A stretch of DNA of 16,856 nucleotides from JAKQIM01 sp029557965 (GTDB taxonomy: Bacteria > Chloroflexota > Anaerolineae > Anaerolineales > UBA4823): positions 1 to 16,856 of the forward strand of contig DAOQUL010000084.1 in the NCBI GenBank assembly GCA_035341015.1, in the 5' to 3' direction. Positions within the stretch are counted from its first letter, which is position 1. Each line of letters starts with the position of its first letter. This document shows, piece by piece, positions 6,110 through 13,425 of this stretch. The translations under genes were made by a program, and so were the position numbers. The notes under the pieces were generated by a model. It did no database searches. It was not told where the DNA came from and saw only the letters and a program-made list of their open reading frames with translations.

Positions 6110-7278
6110 CAGACGCCTTTCCTTACTACCAACCCCAAACCTTTCATGCCAACCTGGCCGGGCAGGCGATCCAATTCGTCTCCAAGCCCGGCTTACCCGG
6201 TTGGGACAATGTTTCTCCTGGCGCAGCCCTGCTGGCAGATGCAGTGCAGGCCCCGCCTGCCGGGCAGATCCTTCTACTGGGCAGCGGTCATGGCGCATTG
6301 GCCGCGATCCTGGCGCACCGGGTGCCGCAGGGCTGGCTTTGGGCTGCCGACAGCCTGGCATCAGCCCTTGCAATGACCCACAAAACCCTGGAGATCAACC
6401 AGGTTCACAATGCCCAGGTCCTCACCAGCCTCTCCCTGGCCCCAGGCACGTGCCAGGCGGCTGCCATGCTCTTGCCCAAGGGGCGCAAGCTGGCTCGCCG
6501 TTGGCTTCTGCAAGCCCATGCCGCCCTGGCACCGGGCGGCGCATTCTACCTCGCTGGCGCCAACGACGAGGGCATCCAGGCAGTGCTCAAAGATGCCGCC
6601 CAGCTCTTCGGGACCGCCGGCATCCTGGGCTACAAAAAAGGCCACCGCGCCGCCCGCATGCTCAAGCCCCATTCCCCCCTGCCGCTGCCGCCCTGGGCCG
6701 CCGAACCGGGCATCGCACCCGGCACCTGGCACCAATTTGAGATCGCCATCCGCGGGCAGTCCTTCATGATCCACAGCCTGCCAGGCGTCTTTTCGTATGA
6801 CCAGCTAGACGAAGGCACTGCCTTGTTGCTCGAAACCCTTGCCATACCCCAGGGCGTCGATGTGTTGGATATCGGCTGCGGCTGCGGCATCATCGGCATG
6901 TACGCCAGCCGCCTGGGTGCGGGCCGTGTTGACCTGGTGGACAACAACCTGCTGGCAATCGAAGCGACCCAAGAAAACCTCTTGCGCAATCAAATCCCCG
7001 CCGCCCAGGCATTGGCGGGCGACCTGCTGGAGCCGGTCGCCGGGCGCCAATACGACCTGGTGCTGTCCAACCCGCCCTTCCACACCGGCAAAGAAGTAGA
7101 CTACCAGGTGGCCCATACTCTCATCGCCCACGCCCACCAGGTGCTTAAGCCCGGCGGCCTGCTCACCCTGGTTGCCAACCGCTTCATCCGTTACGACCGC
7201 CTGATGGCGCAAATCTTTGGCAGCGTCCAGGCGGTCAAAGAAACCGGGCGCTTCCATGTTCTGACCAGCCAAAAATGA
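6106..7278 (+). CDS. RsmC/RlmG-like rRNA (guanine-N2)-methyltransferase
   Basis: Proteins of this family methylate a guanine at N2 in rRNA (G1207 of 16S rRNA for RsmC in E. coli). The 390 residues form two methyltransferase-like halves. The N-terminal half has a degenerate SAM loop (ILLLGSGHGALA, 55-66) and the family's MLLPKGRKLAR segment at 121-131. The C-terminal half is catalytic, with VLDIGCGCGIIG at 253-264, an acidic VDN at 278-280 and the N2-methyltransferase motif SNPPFHTG at 321-328. Length suits a tandem RsmC-type protein. It starts in an ATGA overlap with the zincin gene. The exact rRNA target cannot be decided from sequence alone. Confidence 0.88.
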   Translation: MTDAFPYYQPQTFHANLAGQAIQFVSKPGLPGWDNVSPGAALLADAVQAPPAGQILLLGSGHGALAAILAHRVPQGWLWAADSLASALAMTHKTLEINQVHNAQVLTSLSLAPGTCQAAAMLLPKGRKLARRWLLQAHAALAPGGAFYLAGANDEGIQAVLKDAAQLFGTAGILGYKKGHRAARMLKPHSPLPLPPWAAEPGIAPGTWHQFEIAIRGQSFMIHSLPGVFSYDQLDEGTALLLETLAIPQGVDVLDIGCGCGIIGMYASRLGAGRVDLVDNNLLAIEATQENLLRNQIPAAQALAGDLLEPVAGRQYDLVLSNPPFHTGKEVDYQVAHTLIAHAHQVLKPGGLLTLVANRFIRYDRLMAQIFGSVQAVKETGRFHVLTSQK

Positions 7279-7311
7279 CCCTGCCACCATTCGCATTCTT
7301 CAGGATAAACG

Positions 7312-8220
7312 ATGCTTACGCCTCAAGTTCACACCCTCGATCTTAACTTTCAGTCCCAGCCCGGTACGATTGCGGTCTACCTCATTCCGCACGCACAGGG
7401 CGGGATCCTGGTCGAAACCGGCCCCGGATCTACCATCCCGGCCCTGGTTGAAGCCCTGGCCGGGCATAACCTTCGGCCCGGGGATATCAGCGATGTCTTC
7501 TTGACCCACATCCACCTGGATCATGCCGGGGCTGCCGGTTGGCTGGCCCGCCAGGGCGCCCGCGTCTACGTACACCCGCGCGGCGCGCCGCACATGCTCG
7601 ACCCGCAAAGATTGATCGCCAGCGCATCCATGATCTACGGCGACCGCATGCAAACCCTGTGGGGCGATTTTTTGGCCGTCCCCGAAGACCGCCTCTCGGT
7701 GCTGCAAGATGAGCAGGTGGTTGACGTCAACGGGCTGACGATCCAGGCCATCGATTCTCCCGGCCATGCCAAGCACCAATACGCTTACCTGGTGGAAGAT
7801 ATCTGCTTCAGCGGCGATATCTGCGGCATTCGCCTGGGCGGCCAGCCTTACATCAGCCTGCCCACGCCGCCGCCCGACTTGAACCTTGAACAATGGCGTA
7901 CCAGCATCCAGCGCTTGCAAGCCAGGCAGCCGGCCCGCATTGCCCCGACCCATTTTGGCGTCTACCCAGACGCTCCCTGGCATCTACAGACTGTGGCGCA
8001 GATGTTGGCCGATCTCAACGCCTGGATCGAGCAGGTCATGCCCACCGGCCCAACGATCGAAGACCTACAACAGATGTACCTGGCCTTCGAGCGCCAGCGC
8101 GCCATCCACAGCGGCCTGGATGCCTCGGCCGTCGAAGCGCAGCAAGTGGCCAACCCACCCAGCACCTCGGCCGATGGCATCTATCGCTACTGGCACAAAT
8201 ACCGCCTCCCCAATGGTTGA
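7312..8220 (+). CDS. MBL-fold metallo-hydrolase
   Basis: The 302-residue protein has the metallo-beta-lactamase metal site THIHLDH at residues 65-71 (HxHxDH). A later Gly-His in SPGHAKHQ and the Asp of CFSGDICG would complete the two-metal centre. The C-terminal part is helical and ends in a region rich in charged residues. Family members hydrolyse thioesters, phosphodiesters, lactones and other substrates, so no substrate is assigned; glyoxalase II-like or general hydrolase are the nearest descriptions. An AGGA at 7302-7305 lies 6 nt before the ATG. It follows the rRNA methyltransferase by 33 bp and precedes the sirtuin by 6 bp, so it is probably in the same operon. Confidence 0.9.
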   Translation: MLTPQVHTLDLNFQSQPGTIAVYLIPHAQGGILVETGPGSTIPALVEALAGHNLRPGDISDVFLTHIHLDHAGAAGWLARQGARVYVHPRGAPHMLDPQRLIASASMIYGDRMQTLWGDFLAVPEDRLSVLQDEQVVDVNGLTIQAIDSPGHAKHQYAYLVEDICFSGDICGIRLGGQPYISLPTPPPDLNLEQWRTSIQRLQARQPARIAPTHFGVYPDAPWHLQTVAQMLADLNAWIEQVMPTGPTIEDLQQMYLAFERQRAIHSGLDASAVEAQQVANPPSTSADGIYRYWHKYRLPNG

Positions 8221-8226
8221 TCGCCC

Positions 8227-8985
8227 ATGTCTGCCAAATTCCCCCCACAACTGATCGAGGTTGTTCGCGCTGCCGCACAGATTGCCGTGCTCACCGGCGC
8301 CGGCATTTCAGCCGAAAGCGGCGTTCCCACCTTCCGCCAAGCCCAGTCTGGCTTATGGGCGCAGTACGATCCACAGGAGCTGGCCACGCCGCAGGCCTTC
8401 CAACGCAACCCGCCCCTGGTTTGGGAGTGGTACGCCTGGCGGCGCACCCTGGTGGAACAGGTGCAGCCCAACCCCGGCCATTTTGCCCTGGCCGAGATGG
8501 CCCGGCGCGGGCCGGGACTCACCCTGATCACCCAGAACATCGACGGCCTGCATCAAAAGGCGGGCAGCCCCAATGTGATCGAGCTCCACGGCAGCATTCG
8601 GCGCGTCAAATGCTTCAGCGAAGACCAACCGGTCGAACAATGGGCCGAAACCGGCGAAATTCCGCCCCGCTGCCCGCGCTGCGGCGGCCTGCTGCGCCCC
8701 GACGTGGTTTGGTTCAACGAGAACCTGCCGCCCCAGGCCCTGCAAGCCGCTATCACTGCCGCCAAGACCTGCGACCTCTTCTTCTCGATCGGCACATCCG
8801 GGCTGGTGAACCCGGCGGCTTCTCTGCCCTACTATGCCCTAGAGCGGGACAAGCCCGTAGTTGAGATCAATCCAGAGCCAACACCCCTCACCGAATACGT
8901 CTCTTATTCCATCCAGGGGCCTTCCGGCATCGTCTTGCCCGCACTCGTAGAAAGCGCCTGGCCCCAGGTCAAAGCGCCAGGTTGA
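8227..8985 (+). CDS. cobB: NAD-dependent protein deacylase, Sir2/CobB family
   Basis: Sirtuins remove acyl groups from lysines, consuming NAD and releasing nicotinamide. The 252-residue product has the NAD loop GAGISAESGVPTFR starting at residue 24, TQNIDGLH at 102-109 and catalytic His121 in ELHG. Tyr69 and Arg72 (WYAWRR) match the Y-x-x-R pair linked in class III sirtuins to removal of malonyl and succinyl groups. The zinc module is odd: Cys149 and Cys152 (PRCPRCGG) are intact, but the first pair has only Cys129 (KCFSED), the partner being replaced. The gene starts 6 bp after the MBL-fold gene with no clear Shine-Dalgarno. No terminator hairpin was seen between its stop and the next gene. 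Confidence 0.93.
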   Translation: MSAKFPPQLIEVVRAAAQIAVLTGAGISAESGVPTFRQAQSGLWAQYDPQELATPQAFQRNPPLVWEWYAWRRTLVEQVQPNPGHFALAEMARRGPGLTLITQNIDGLHQKAGSPNVIELHGSIRRVKCFSEDQPVEQWAETGEIPPRCPRCGGLLRPDVVWFNENLPPQALQAAITAAKTCDLFFSIGTSGLVNPAASLPYYALERDKPVVEINPEPTPLTEYVSYSIQGPSGIVLPALVESAWPQVKAPG

Positions 8986-9017
8986 ATCTTGATTTCGCAG
9001 CCCCCCTTGGCACATCA

Positions 9018-9026
9018 TGATAGAAT
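9018..9026 (+). promoter_or_regulatory. Extended -10 promoter of the first SpoIID-like gene, leaderless spacing
   Basis: TGA-TAGAAT (TGn plus a 5-of-6 -10 box) ends 6 nt before the ATG at 9033. No good -35 is present, as is usual for extended -10 promoters, and there is no Shine-Dalgarno, so the mRNA probably begins at or near the start codon. Confidence 0.45.
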
Positions 9027-9032
9027 TCTCCC

Positions 9033-10394
9033 ATGAAGGGGCGCTCGCTTTTCCTTTTTCTTGCCGTCTTATCTGCGCTTTCAGTCCTGGTGGCCTGCTT
9101 CCTTTTTGCCCGCCAGGCCCACGCCTCGGTTGAAGCGCAAACGGCGCAGGCTGCATCCCGCTACCTGGCCGGCCTGCGTGGGCAGGTGCTGGACCAGGCC
9201 ACCGGCCAACCCATCCCCGCCGCCCACATCCGCGCCCTTGAGCTGGGCCTGGACCTGACCAGCGACTCTGCCGGCAGCTTCGATTGGCCCGCCATCGCCC
9301 TGCCCCAACCCCAACGCGCCGTCACCGTCAGCGTCACCGCACCCGGCTACGGCGAATGGCGCATGCAAAACGTGTACCTGGCTGCCGGTGATACCATCAT
9401 CCTCACCCCCCATCTGCAAGAACGCCCCGTCACCCACTCACTTCCGCCCAGCGGGCTCTTTGGCTTGCCCGAGCTTTCGGCCCAAGAGCAGCGCGATTTT
9501 CAAGCCTTCCTCGCCGCCACCGAGACCCTGACCCTGCCCGCCACCATCCGCCTGCGCCTCCCGGCCGACAATTGGCGCTGCAGCCTGACCGTGCCTTACA
9601 CCATCGAAGTGGTAGACTTCAACTTCTACATCAAACACGTACTGCCCACCGAATGGCACCCCGATACGCCCGGCCGGGAATGGAGCGAAGAATCCTACCG
9701 CGCCGGCGCTATGGCCATCAAGACCTATGCCTGGTATTGGATCAACCGCGGCGGCAAATGGGATGACGCCGACCTGTACGGCAGCGTCTGCGACCAGGCC
9801 TACAACCCCGAGTACGCCCGCCAGGCCACCGACCGGGCCGTCGATTTCACCTGGGACTGGCGCCTGACGCGCAGTGGCAGGCTCTTCCAGGCTTACCACA
9901 AGCATTCCGACCTGTATGACTGCTCGCCGGGCTTCTGCTTGAGCCAGGTTGGCTCGCAAGAGCTGGCCCTCGATGGCTACGCCTGGAATGAGATCCTGCT
10001 CTTCTATTATTCCGGTGCCGAGGTCTGGTATCTCGAGCCCAGCGCATCGCCCCCGCCGCCGTGTGACCCCCTGGCCCCGCGCAGCCGCCCTTCGGCCTGC
10101 CGCCAGGATCCATCTCCCACGCCTACCCCCACCCAAGTGCCGCTCAGCGGGCAGGCCCTGGTGGCCGCGCTGCCAACCTCGCCCGCCTCCTCGCCCACCC
10201 CGCCGCCCGCCGGGCTCAGCCTCCCCACCGCCCCGGCCGCTCCGGCCGTCATTGCCACCGCCGCCTTGCCCGATCAGGGCCAGGCTGGGCTTGCCAACGG
10301 CGACCTGCCCATCCTTATCGGCGTCGCCGTCAGCGCCATCAGCCTGCTGGGCAGCCTGGCAGCCTTATGGGCGGCCCGCCGCGGCCGTCATTAG
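9033..10394 (+). CDS. Secreted, membrane-anchored SpoIID/LytB-domain protein with N-terminal carboxypeptidase-regulatory-like domain
   Basis: This 453-residue protein starts with a hydrophobic export signal (about 4-28); AHA at 29-31 fits signal peptidase I cleavage, while LVAC at 19-22 also resembles a lipobox. Residues 48-128 look like a carboxypeptidase-regulatory beta-sandwich (LRGQVLDQATGQPIPAA). Residues 185-335 resemble the SpoIID/LytB domain known from peptidoglycan lytic transglycosylases. They include VVDFNFYIKHVLPTEW with the candidate catalytic Glu207, SYRAGAMAIKTYAWYW, and GYAWNEILLFYYSG. Cysteines 183, 253, 297 and 302 are shared with the next gene. A Pro/Ser/Thr linker with TPTPT (340-415) leads to a final membrane helix (426-447) and basic RRGRH. 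The likely role is cell-wall remodelling outside the membrane; the actual enzymatic activity is inferred. Confidence 0.82.
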   Translation: MKGRSLFLFLAVLSALSVLVACFLFARQAHASVEAQTAQAASRYLAGLRGQVLDQATGQPIPAAHIRALELGLDLTSDSAGSFDWPAIALPQPQRAVTVSVTAPGYGEWRMQNVYLAAGDTIILTPHLQERPVTHSLPPSGLFGLPELSAQEQRDFQAFLAATETLTLPATIRLRLPADNWRCSLTVPYTIEVVDFNFYIKHVLPTEWHPDTPGREWSEESYRAGAMAIKTYAWYWINRGGKWDDADLYGSVCDQAYNPEYARQATDRAVDFTWDWRLTRSGRLFQAYHKHSDLYDCSPGFCLSQVGSQELALDGYAWNEILLFYYSGAEVWYLEPSASPPPPCDPLAPRSRPSACRQDPSPTPTPTQVPLSGQALVAALPTSPASSPTPPPAGLSLPTAPAAPAVIATAALPDQGQAGLANGDLPILIGVAVSAISLLGSLAALWAARRGRH

Positions 10395-10400
10395 AATTGT

Positions 10401-10429
10401 TTGACACCTGCCCCAATCTCTCTTACAAT
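10401..10429 (+). promoter_or_regulatory. Near-consensus promoter of the second SpoIID-like gene
   Basis: A perfect TTGACA (10401-10406), a 17-bp spacer and TACAAT (10424-10429, 5 of 6) form the best promoter in the window. The ATG at 10439 lies only 9 nt beyond the -10 box and has no Shine-Dalgarno, so the transcript should have almost no leader. It sits in the 44-bp gap between the two SpoIID-like genes, letting the second be expressed independently. Confidence 0.82.
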
Positions 10430-10438
10430 CTAACAAAG

Positions 10439-12088
10439 ATGAACCAACGCAAGGCCCTGCTGTTTTTCCCCATCCTGGCAGCCCTGCTCGCTCTTGCTTT
10501 GCTGCATGCCGCGGCCCGCGCCCAGGCCGGCTCCATCGGCCCGGCCGGCACCATCGACACCCCCCAAACCACCCCTGCCGCGCCCAGCCAGGACCCGCCC
10601 GCGCCGGGCATCCCTGCCGGCTACCCGCTGATGAGCGCCGCCGACTGGCAGGATTTCAATGATTTCATCACCAGCATGCCCGCCACCCTCACCCTGCCCG
10701 CCACCATCCGCGTCGCCGTCACCGGCGACTGGCGCTGCGATGTTGACGCGCCCTATACAGTGACGGTGGTCAACTTCGTCGACTACCTCCAGCATGTTCT
10801 GCCCAACGAGTGGCCTTACTACTACCGAGACGAATCCCTGCGCGCCGGGGCCATGGCCACCAAGATGTTCGCCTGGTATTGGGTGGCGCGCGGCGGCTGG
10901 CGCCCGGCTGAGTTTGACGTTTGGGATAGCACCTGCAGCCAGTGGTACGCCCCCCAAAACCCCACCCGCCCGAGCACAGACCGGGCCATCGCCTACACCT
11001 GGGATTGGCGCCTCGCCACCGCCGCAGGCGAGATCTTCCCCACCTATTACCGGGCCGATTCCGATTCTTGCCCTCTCGGCACTTGCATGAGTCAGGAAGG
11101 CTCCAATGAACTGGCGAATAAGGATTACACCTGGGATGAGATCCTGCGCTATTACTATTCTGAGCGCAGCCCCCAGCTCATCTACCCCCGCACCTTCCCC
11201 GCCGGCTGGGCCCTGCAGTTCAACGGCCTGCCCGGCGACAGCGGCGAAAACCGCCTGCTCATCCCCCTGGATGACCCCACCACCGACGAACCCGGCCCGC
11301 CCGTAGACGTGGGGGCGCAAGATTTCACCATCGAATGGTGGCTGCGCGCCAGCCCCTCCGCTTACCCCACCACATCCCTCACCCTCACCTGCGGCGTGGG
11401 GCAAGATTGGACCCTGGGCAGCATCTTGCTCGACCGCTGGCTGCCCGAGCCAAATCCCGGCTACGGCGTCTCGCTTCACGCCGGGCGCCTGCTGGTGGGG
11501 GTCACCGGCCAACCCCTCAGCGGCAGCCAAACGATCAGCGACAGCCTGACCCTGTGCGGGAACGCCGTGGTGGTAGATGACCGCTGGCACCACATCGCCG
11601 TCCAGCGCCGGGCCGTCGATGGGCAGTTGTGGTTGTACGTCGACGGCCGCCTGGACGCCTCGGCCGGCGGCCCGGATGGCGATATCAGCTATCCCGATGC
11701 CCTCACCCCCACCCTGCCCGGCACGCCCTACCTGGCAGTCGGCGCCTGGCGCCACGATGCCGTCTCACAAACAAGCGCAGCCCCACCCGATCTTTTTTAC
11801 CGCGGCTGGCTGGACGAGCTGCGCTTCTCCAGCACCCTGCGCTATACCCAGCCCTTCTCGCTGCCTAACGCCGTCTTCACCCCCGATGCTGCCACCCTGG
11901 CCCTGTACCACTTCGACGAGGCCCTCGGCAACACCATCCACGATACCTCCGCCGCCCCCGGCGGACCCAGCCACGCCCAGCGCCTGTACGGCGGCAGCGT
12001 CAACGGCCCCGAATGGTGGCCTTCGGATCTCTACCCCCGCTATACCCATCGCATCGCCTTGCCCCTGATCTTGAAAGACCTGCCATGA
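10439..12088 (+). CDS. Secreted SpoIID/LytB-domain protein with C-terminal LamG domain
   Basis: The 549-residue product has a signal peptide (about 5-30, cleavage after ARAQA) and a Pro/Thr-rich spacer. A SpoIID/LytB-like domain at about 84-245 is paralogous to the preceding gene: it shares TLTLPATIR, VVNFVDYLQHVLPNEW with candidate catalytic Glu124, SLRAGAMATKMFAWYW, and YTWDEILRYYYS. Cysteines 100, 166, 211 and 216 match those of the neighbour. Residues 256-525 form a LamG/concanavalin-like domain (AQDFTIEWWLRA, DDRWHHIAVQRRAVDGQLWLYVDG, split by an insert), probably binding a glycan. The last residues, HRIALPLILKDLP, resemble a C-terminal ending common on secreted Chloroflexota proteins. 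The frame is open from 10367, but the promoter fixes the start at 10439. It overlaps the next gene by ATGA. Confidence 0.82.
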   Translation: MNQRKALLFFPILAALLALALLHAAARAQAGSIGPAGTIDTPQTTPAAPSQDPPAPGIPAGYPLMSAADWQDFNDFITSMPATLTLPATIRVAVTGDWRCDVDAPYTVTVVNFVDYLQHVLPNEWPYYYRDESLRAGAMATKMFAWYWVARGGWRPAEFDVWDSTCSQWYAPQNPTRPSTDRAIAYTWDWRLATAAGEIFPTYYRADSDSCPLGTCMSQEGSNELANKDYTWDEILRYYYSERSPQLIYPRTFPAGWALQFNGLPGDSGENRLLIPLDDPTTDEPGPPVDVGAQDFTIEWWLRASPSAYPTTSLTLTCGVGQDWTLGSILLDRWLPEPNPGYGVSLHAGRLLVGVTGQPLSGSQTISDSLTLCGNAVVVDDRWHHIAVQRRAVDGQLWLYVDGRLDASAGGPDGDISYPDALTPTLPGTPYLAVGAWRHDAVSQTSAAPPDLFYRGWLDELRFSSTLRYTQPFSLPNAVFTPDAATLALYHFDEALGNTIHDTSAAPGGPSHAQRLYGGSVNGPEWWPSDLYPRYTHRIALPLILKDLP

Positions 12089-13143
12089 ACCCAATGCTCA
12101 GCCGCATCCGCACCCCCGTCAAACGCCAGGGTGCCGAAACTTACCTGCTCTTGACCCTGCTCAGCTTCGCCGCCTCGGTGGCCCTCACCCGCCTCTTCCT
12201 TGAGATCACCGGTTACCCCCAGCTTGGCGGCGGCGAGCTGCACATCGCCCACGTCTTGTGGGGCGGCCTGCTGCTCTTTGCCGCCGCCCTCTTGCCCCTC
12301 ATCCTGGCCAACCGCTGGGTGTACCTCCTCGGGGGCCTCCTGGCCGGCACCGGAGTGGGCCTCTTCATTGATGAAGTCGGCAAATTCATCACCCAAAGCA
12401 ACAACTACTTCTACCCCGGCGCCGCCCCCATCATCTATGCCTTCTTCCTGGTCACCGTGCTGGTCTACCTGCGCATCCGCCGCAACCCACCCAGCCAGCC
12501 GCGTGCCCAGCTCTACCAGGCCCTGGACGAGCTGCAAGAAGTGCTCGACCACGACCTGGACCCCCAGGAACACCTGCGCCTGCGCGCTCGCTTGCAGTCC
12601 ATCGCCCTGGATGCCGACCACCCCGACCAGGCCCGCCTGGCAGGGGTGCTCTTGGAATACCTGAACCACCAGGAGCTGTACCTGGCCCCCGAGCTGCCCG
12701 GCTTCTGGCGCCGCTGGCTGCTGCGCTGGCAGGCCTTCGAGCAGCATTACGTGCGCCGCACCTCGCTGCGCGCCGTGCTGGTCGGCGGGCTGGGCGGCCT
12801 GGCAGTGGTCTCTATCCTCCAGGTCTCCCGCTTTGCCGCCGCCCGCCTGGCCCCCGAGATCACCATCCCCGGCCCGGCCGGGCCCTACTGGTTCGCCGCC
12901 CGCCTGGTATTCGAAGCCGCCGTGGCGCTCATGTTGGTGGGCGGCACCATCCTGCTGCTCTTGCGCCAGGTGGAGCGCGGTTTGCAAATCAGCTACTTTG
13001 CCCTCCTGCTCTCCCTCACCACCGTCAACCTGCTGGTCTTTTACTTCGACCAGTTCTCCACCATCCTGCCTGCCAGCATCCAATTCCTGCTCTTGCTGGC
13101 TGTCATCTACTACCGGCGGCACTTCATGAAGCAAGAGCTGTAA
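12085..13143 (+). CDS. Eight-helix membrane protein of unknown function
   Basis: The 352-residue product has about eight transmembrane helices (roughly 19-39, 53-74, 78-97, 113-130, 229-248, 268-293, 302-322 and 327-343). A charged, mostly helical central domain (131-228), rich in Leu, Asp, Glu and Arg, is probably cytoplasmic. A striking segment at 92-120, GLFIDEVGKF followed by ITQSNNYFYPGAAPIIYAF, places Asp96, Glu97 and Lys100 at the end of the third helix. It recalls uncharacterised membrane proteins of Chloroflexota and actinobacteria, and no function can be named. The start at 12085 overlaps the SpoIID-LamG stop (ATGA), so the protein is translationally coupled to it and may act with the two SpoIID-like proteins. 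Confidence 0.78.
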   Translation: MNPMLSRIRTPVKRQGAETYLLLTLLSFAASVALTRLFLEITGYPQLGGGELHIAHVLWGGLLLFAAALLPLILANRWVYLLGGLLAGTGVGLFIDEVGKFITQSNNYFYPGAAPIIYAFFLVTVLVYLRIRRNPPSQPRAQLYQALDELQEVLDHDLDPQEHLRLRARLQSIALDADHPDQARLAGVLLEYLNHQELYLAPELPGFWRRWLLRWQAFEQHYVRRTSLRAVLVGGLGGLAVVSILQVSRFAAARLAPEITIPGPAGPYWFAARLVFEAAVALMLVGGTILLLLRQVERGLQISYFALLLSLTTVNLLVFYFDQFSTILPASIQFLLLLAVIYYRRHFMKQEL

Positions 13144-13192
13144 AAACATTACATTCGTCATGTTGGTTTTGGACAGGCAAGGGAAAAACCTG

Positions 13193-13201
13193 TGATATGA
13201 T
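13193..13201 (+). promoter_or_regulatory. Possible extended -10 box upstream of the giant secreted protein
   Basis: TGA-TATGAT is a good extended -10 match, with TGGACA 20 bp upstream at 13170-13175, which is too far for a normal -35. It would give a leader of about 220 nt for the gene at 13426. A second candidate -10, TACAAT, lies at 13296-13301, also without a good -35. The rest of the 13144-13425 gap holds a 12-bp palindrome (13372-13383) but no gene or strong terminator that I can see. Confidence 0.3.
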
Positions 13202-13425
13202 TCGATCAGCGCCAGGGCTAGCATGGTGCGGGCTTTTTGTTCCCTGTTTGCCGCACTTGGGACAAATTTGCAATCTTTGTATCCTGGAATTGGTTTACAA
13301 TAAGATTCAGGTTAAAAGTTGTCGAACCAAATCACGCTCCGCAAGCTCCAAATTCAGGTGTTTCATGTGGACAGGCCGGCCTGGCTTGCCCCAATTTTAG
13401 ATTCCCTACTTTTTGAGGAGGATAA

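Noticed and set aside
10430..11755. 441-codon open frame on the minus strand
   Set aside because: It is antisense to the SpoIID-LamG gene, arises from GC-rich third positions, and encodes a low-complexity Gly/Ala/Val product with no recognisable domain.
13176..13195. Short inverted repeat considered as a terminator after the membrane protein gene
   Set aside because: The stem is only about 5 bp with a long loop and no following T-run.
12040..13224. 394-codon open frame on the minus strand
   Set aside because: It is antisense to the eight-helix membrane protein; the Gln/Glu/Gly-rich translation is a codon-bias shadow of Leu/Ala/Pro codons.
13372..13383. 12-bp palindrome made of CAGGCC and GGCCTG
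   Set aside because: It has no loop or U-tract and could easily occur by chance in GC-rich DNA; kept only as a note in the intergenic description.
13197..13400. 67-codon plus-strand frame in the intergenic region before the giant gene
   Set aside because: The translation has no domain or signal pattern, its start overlaps a possible -10 box, and there is no Shine-Dalgarno.
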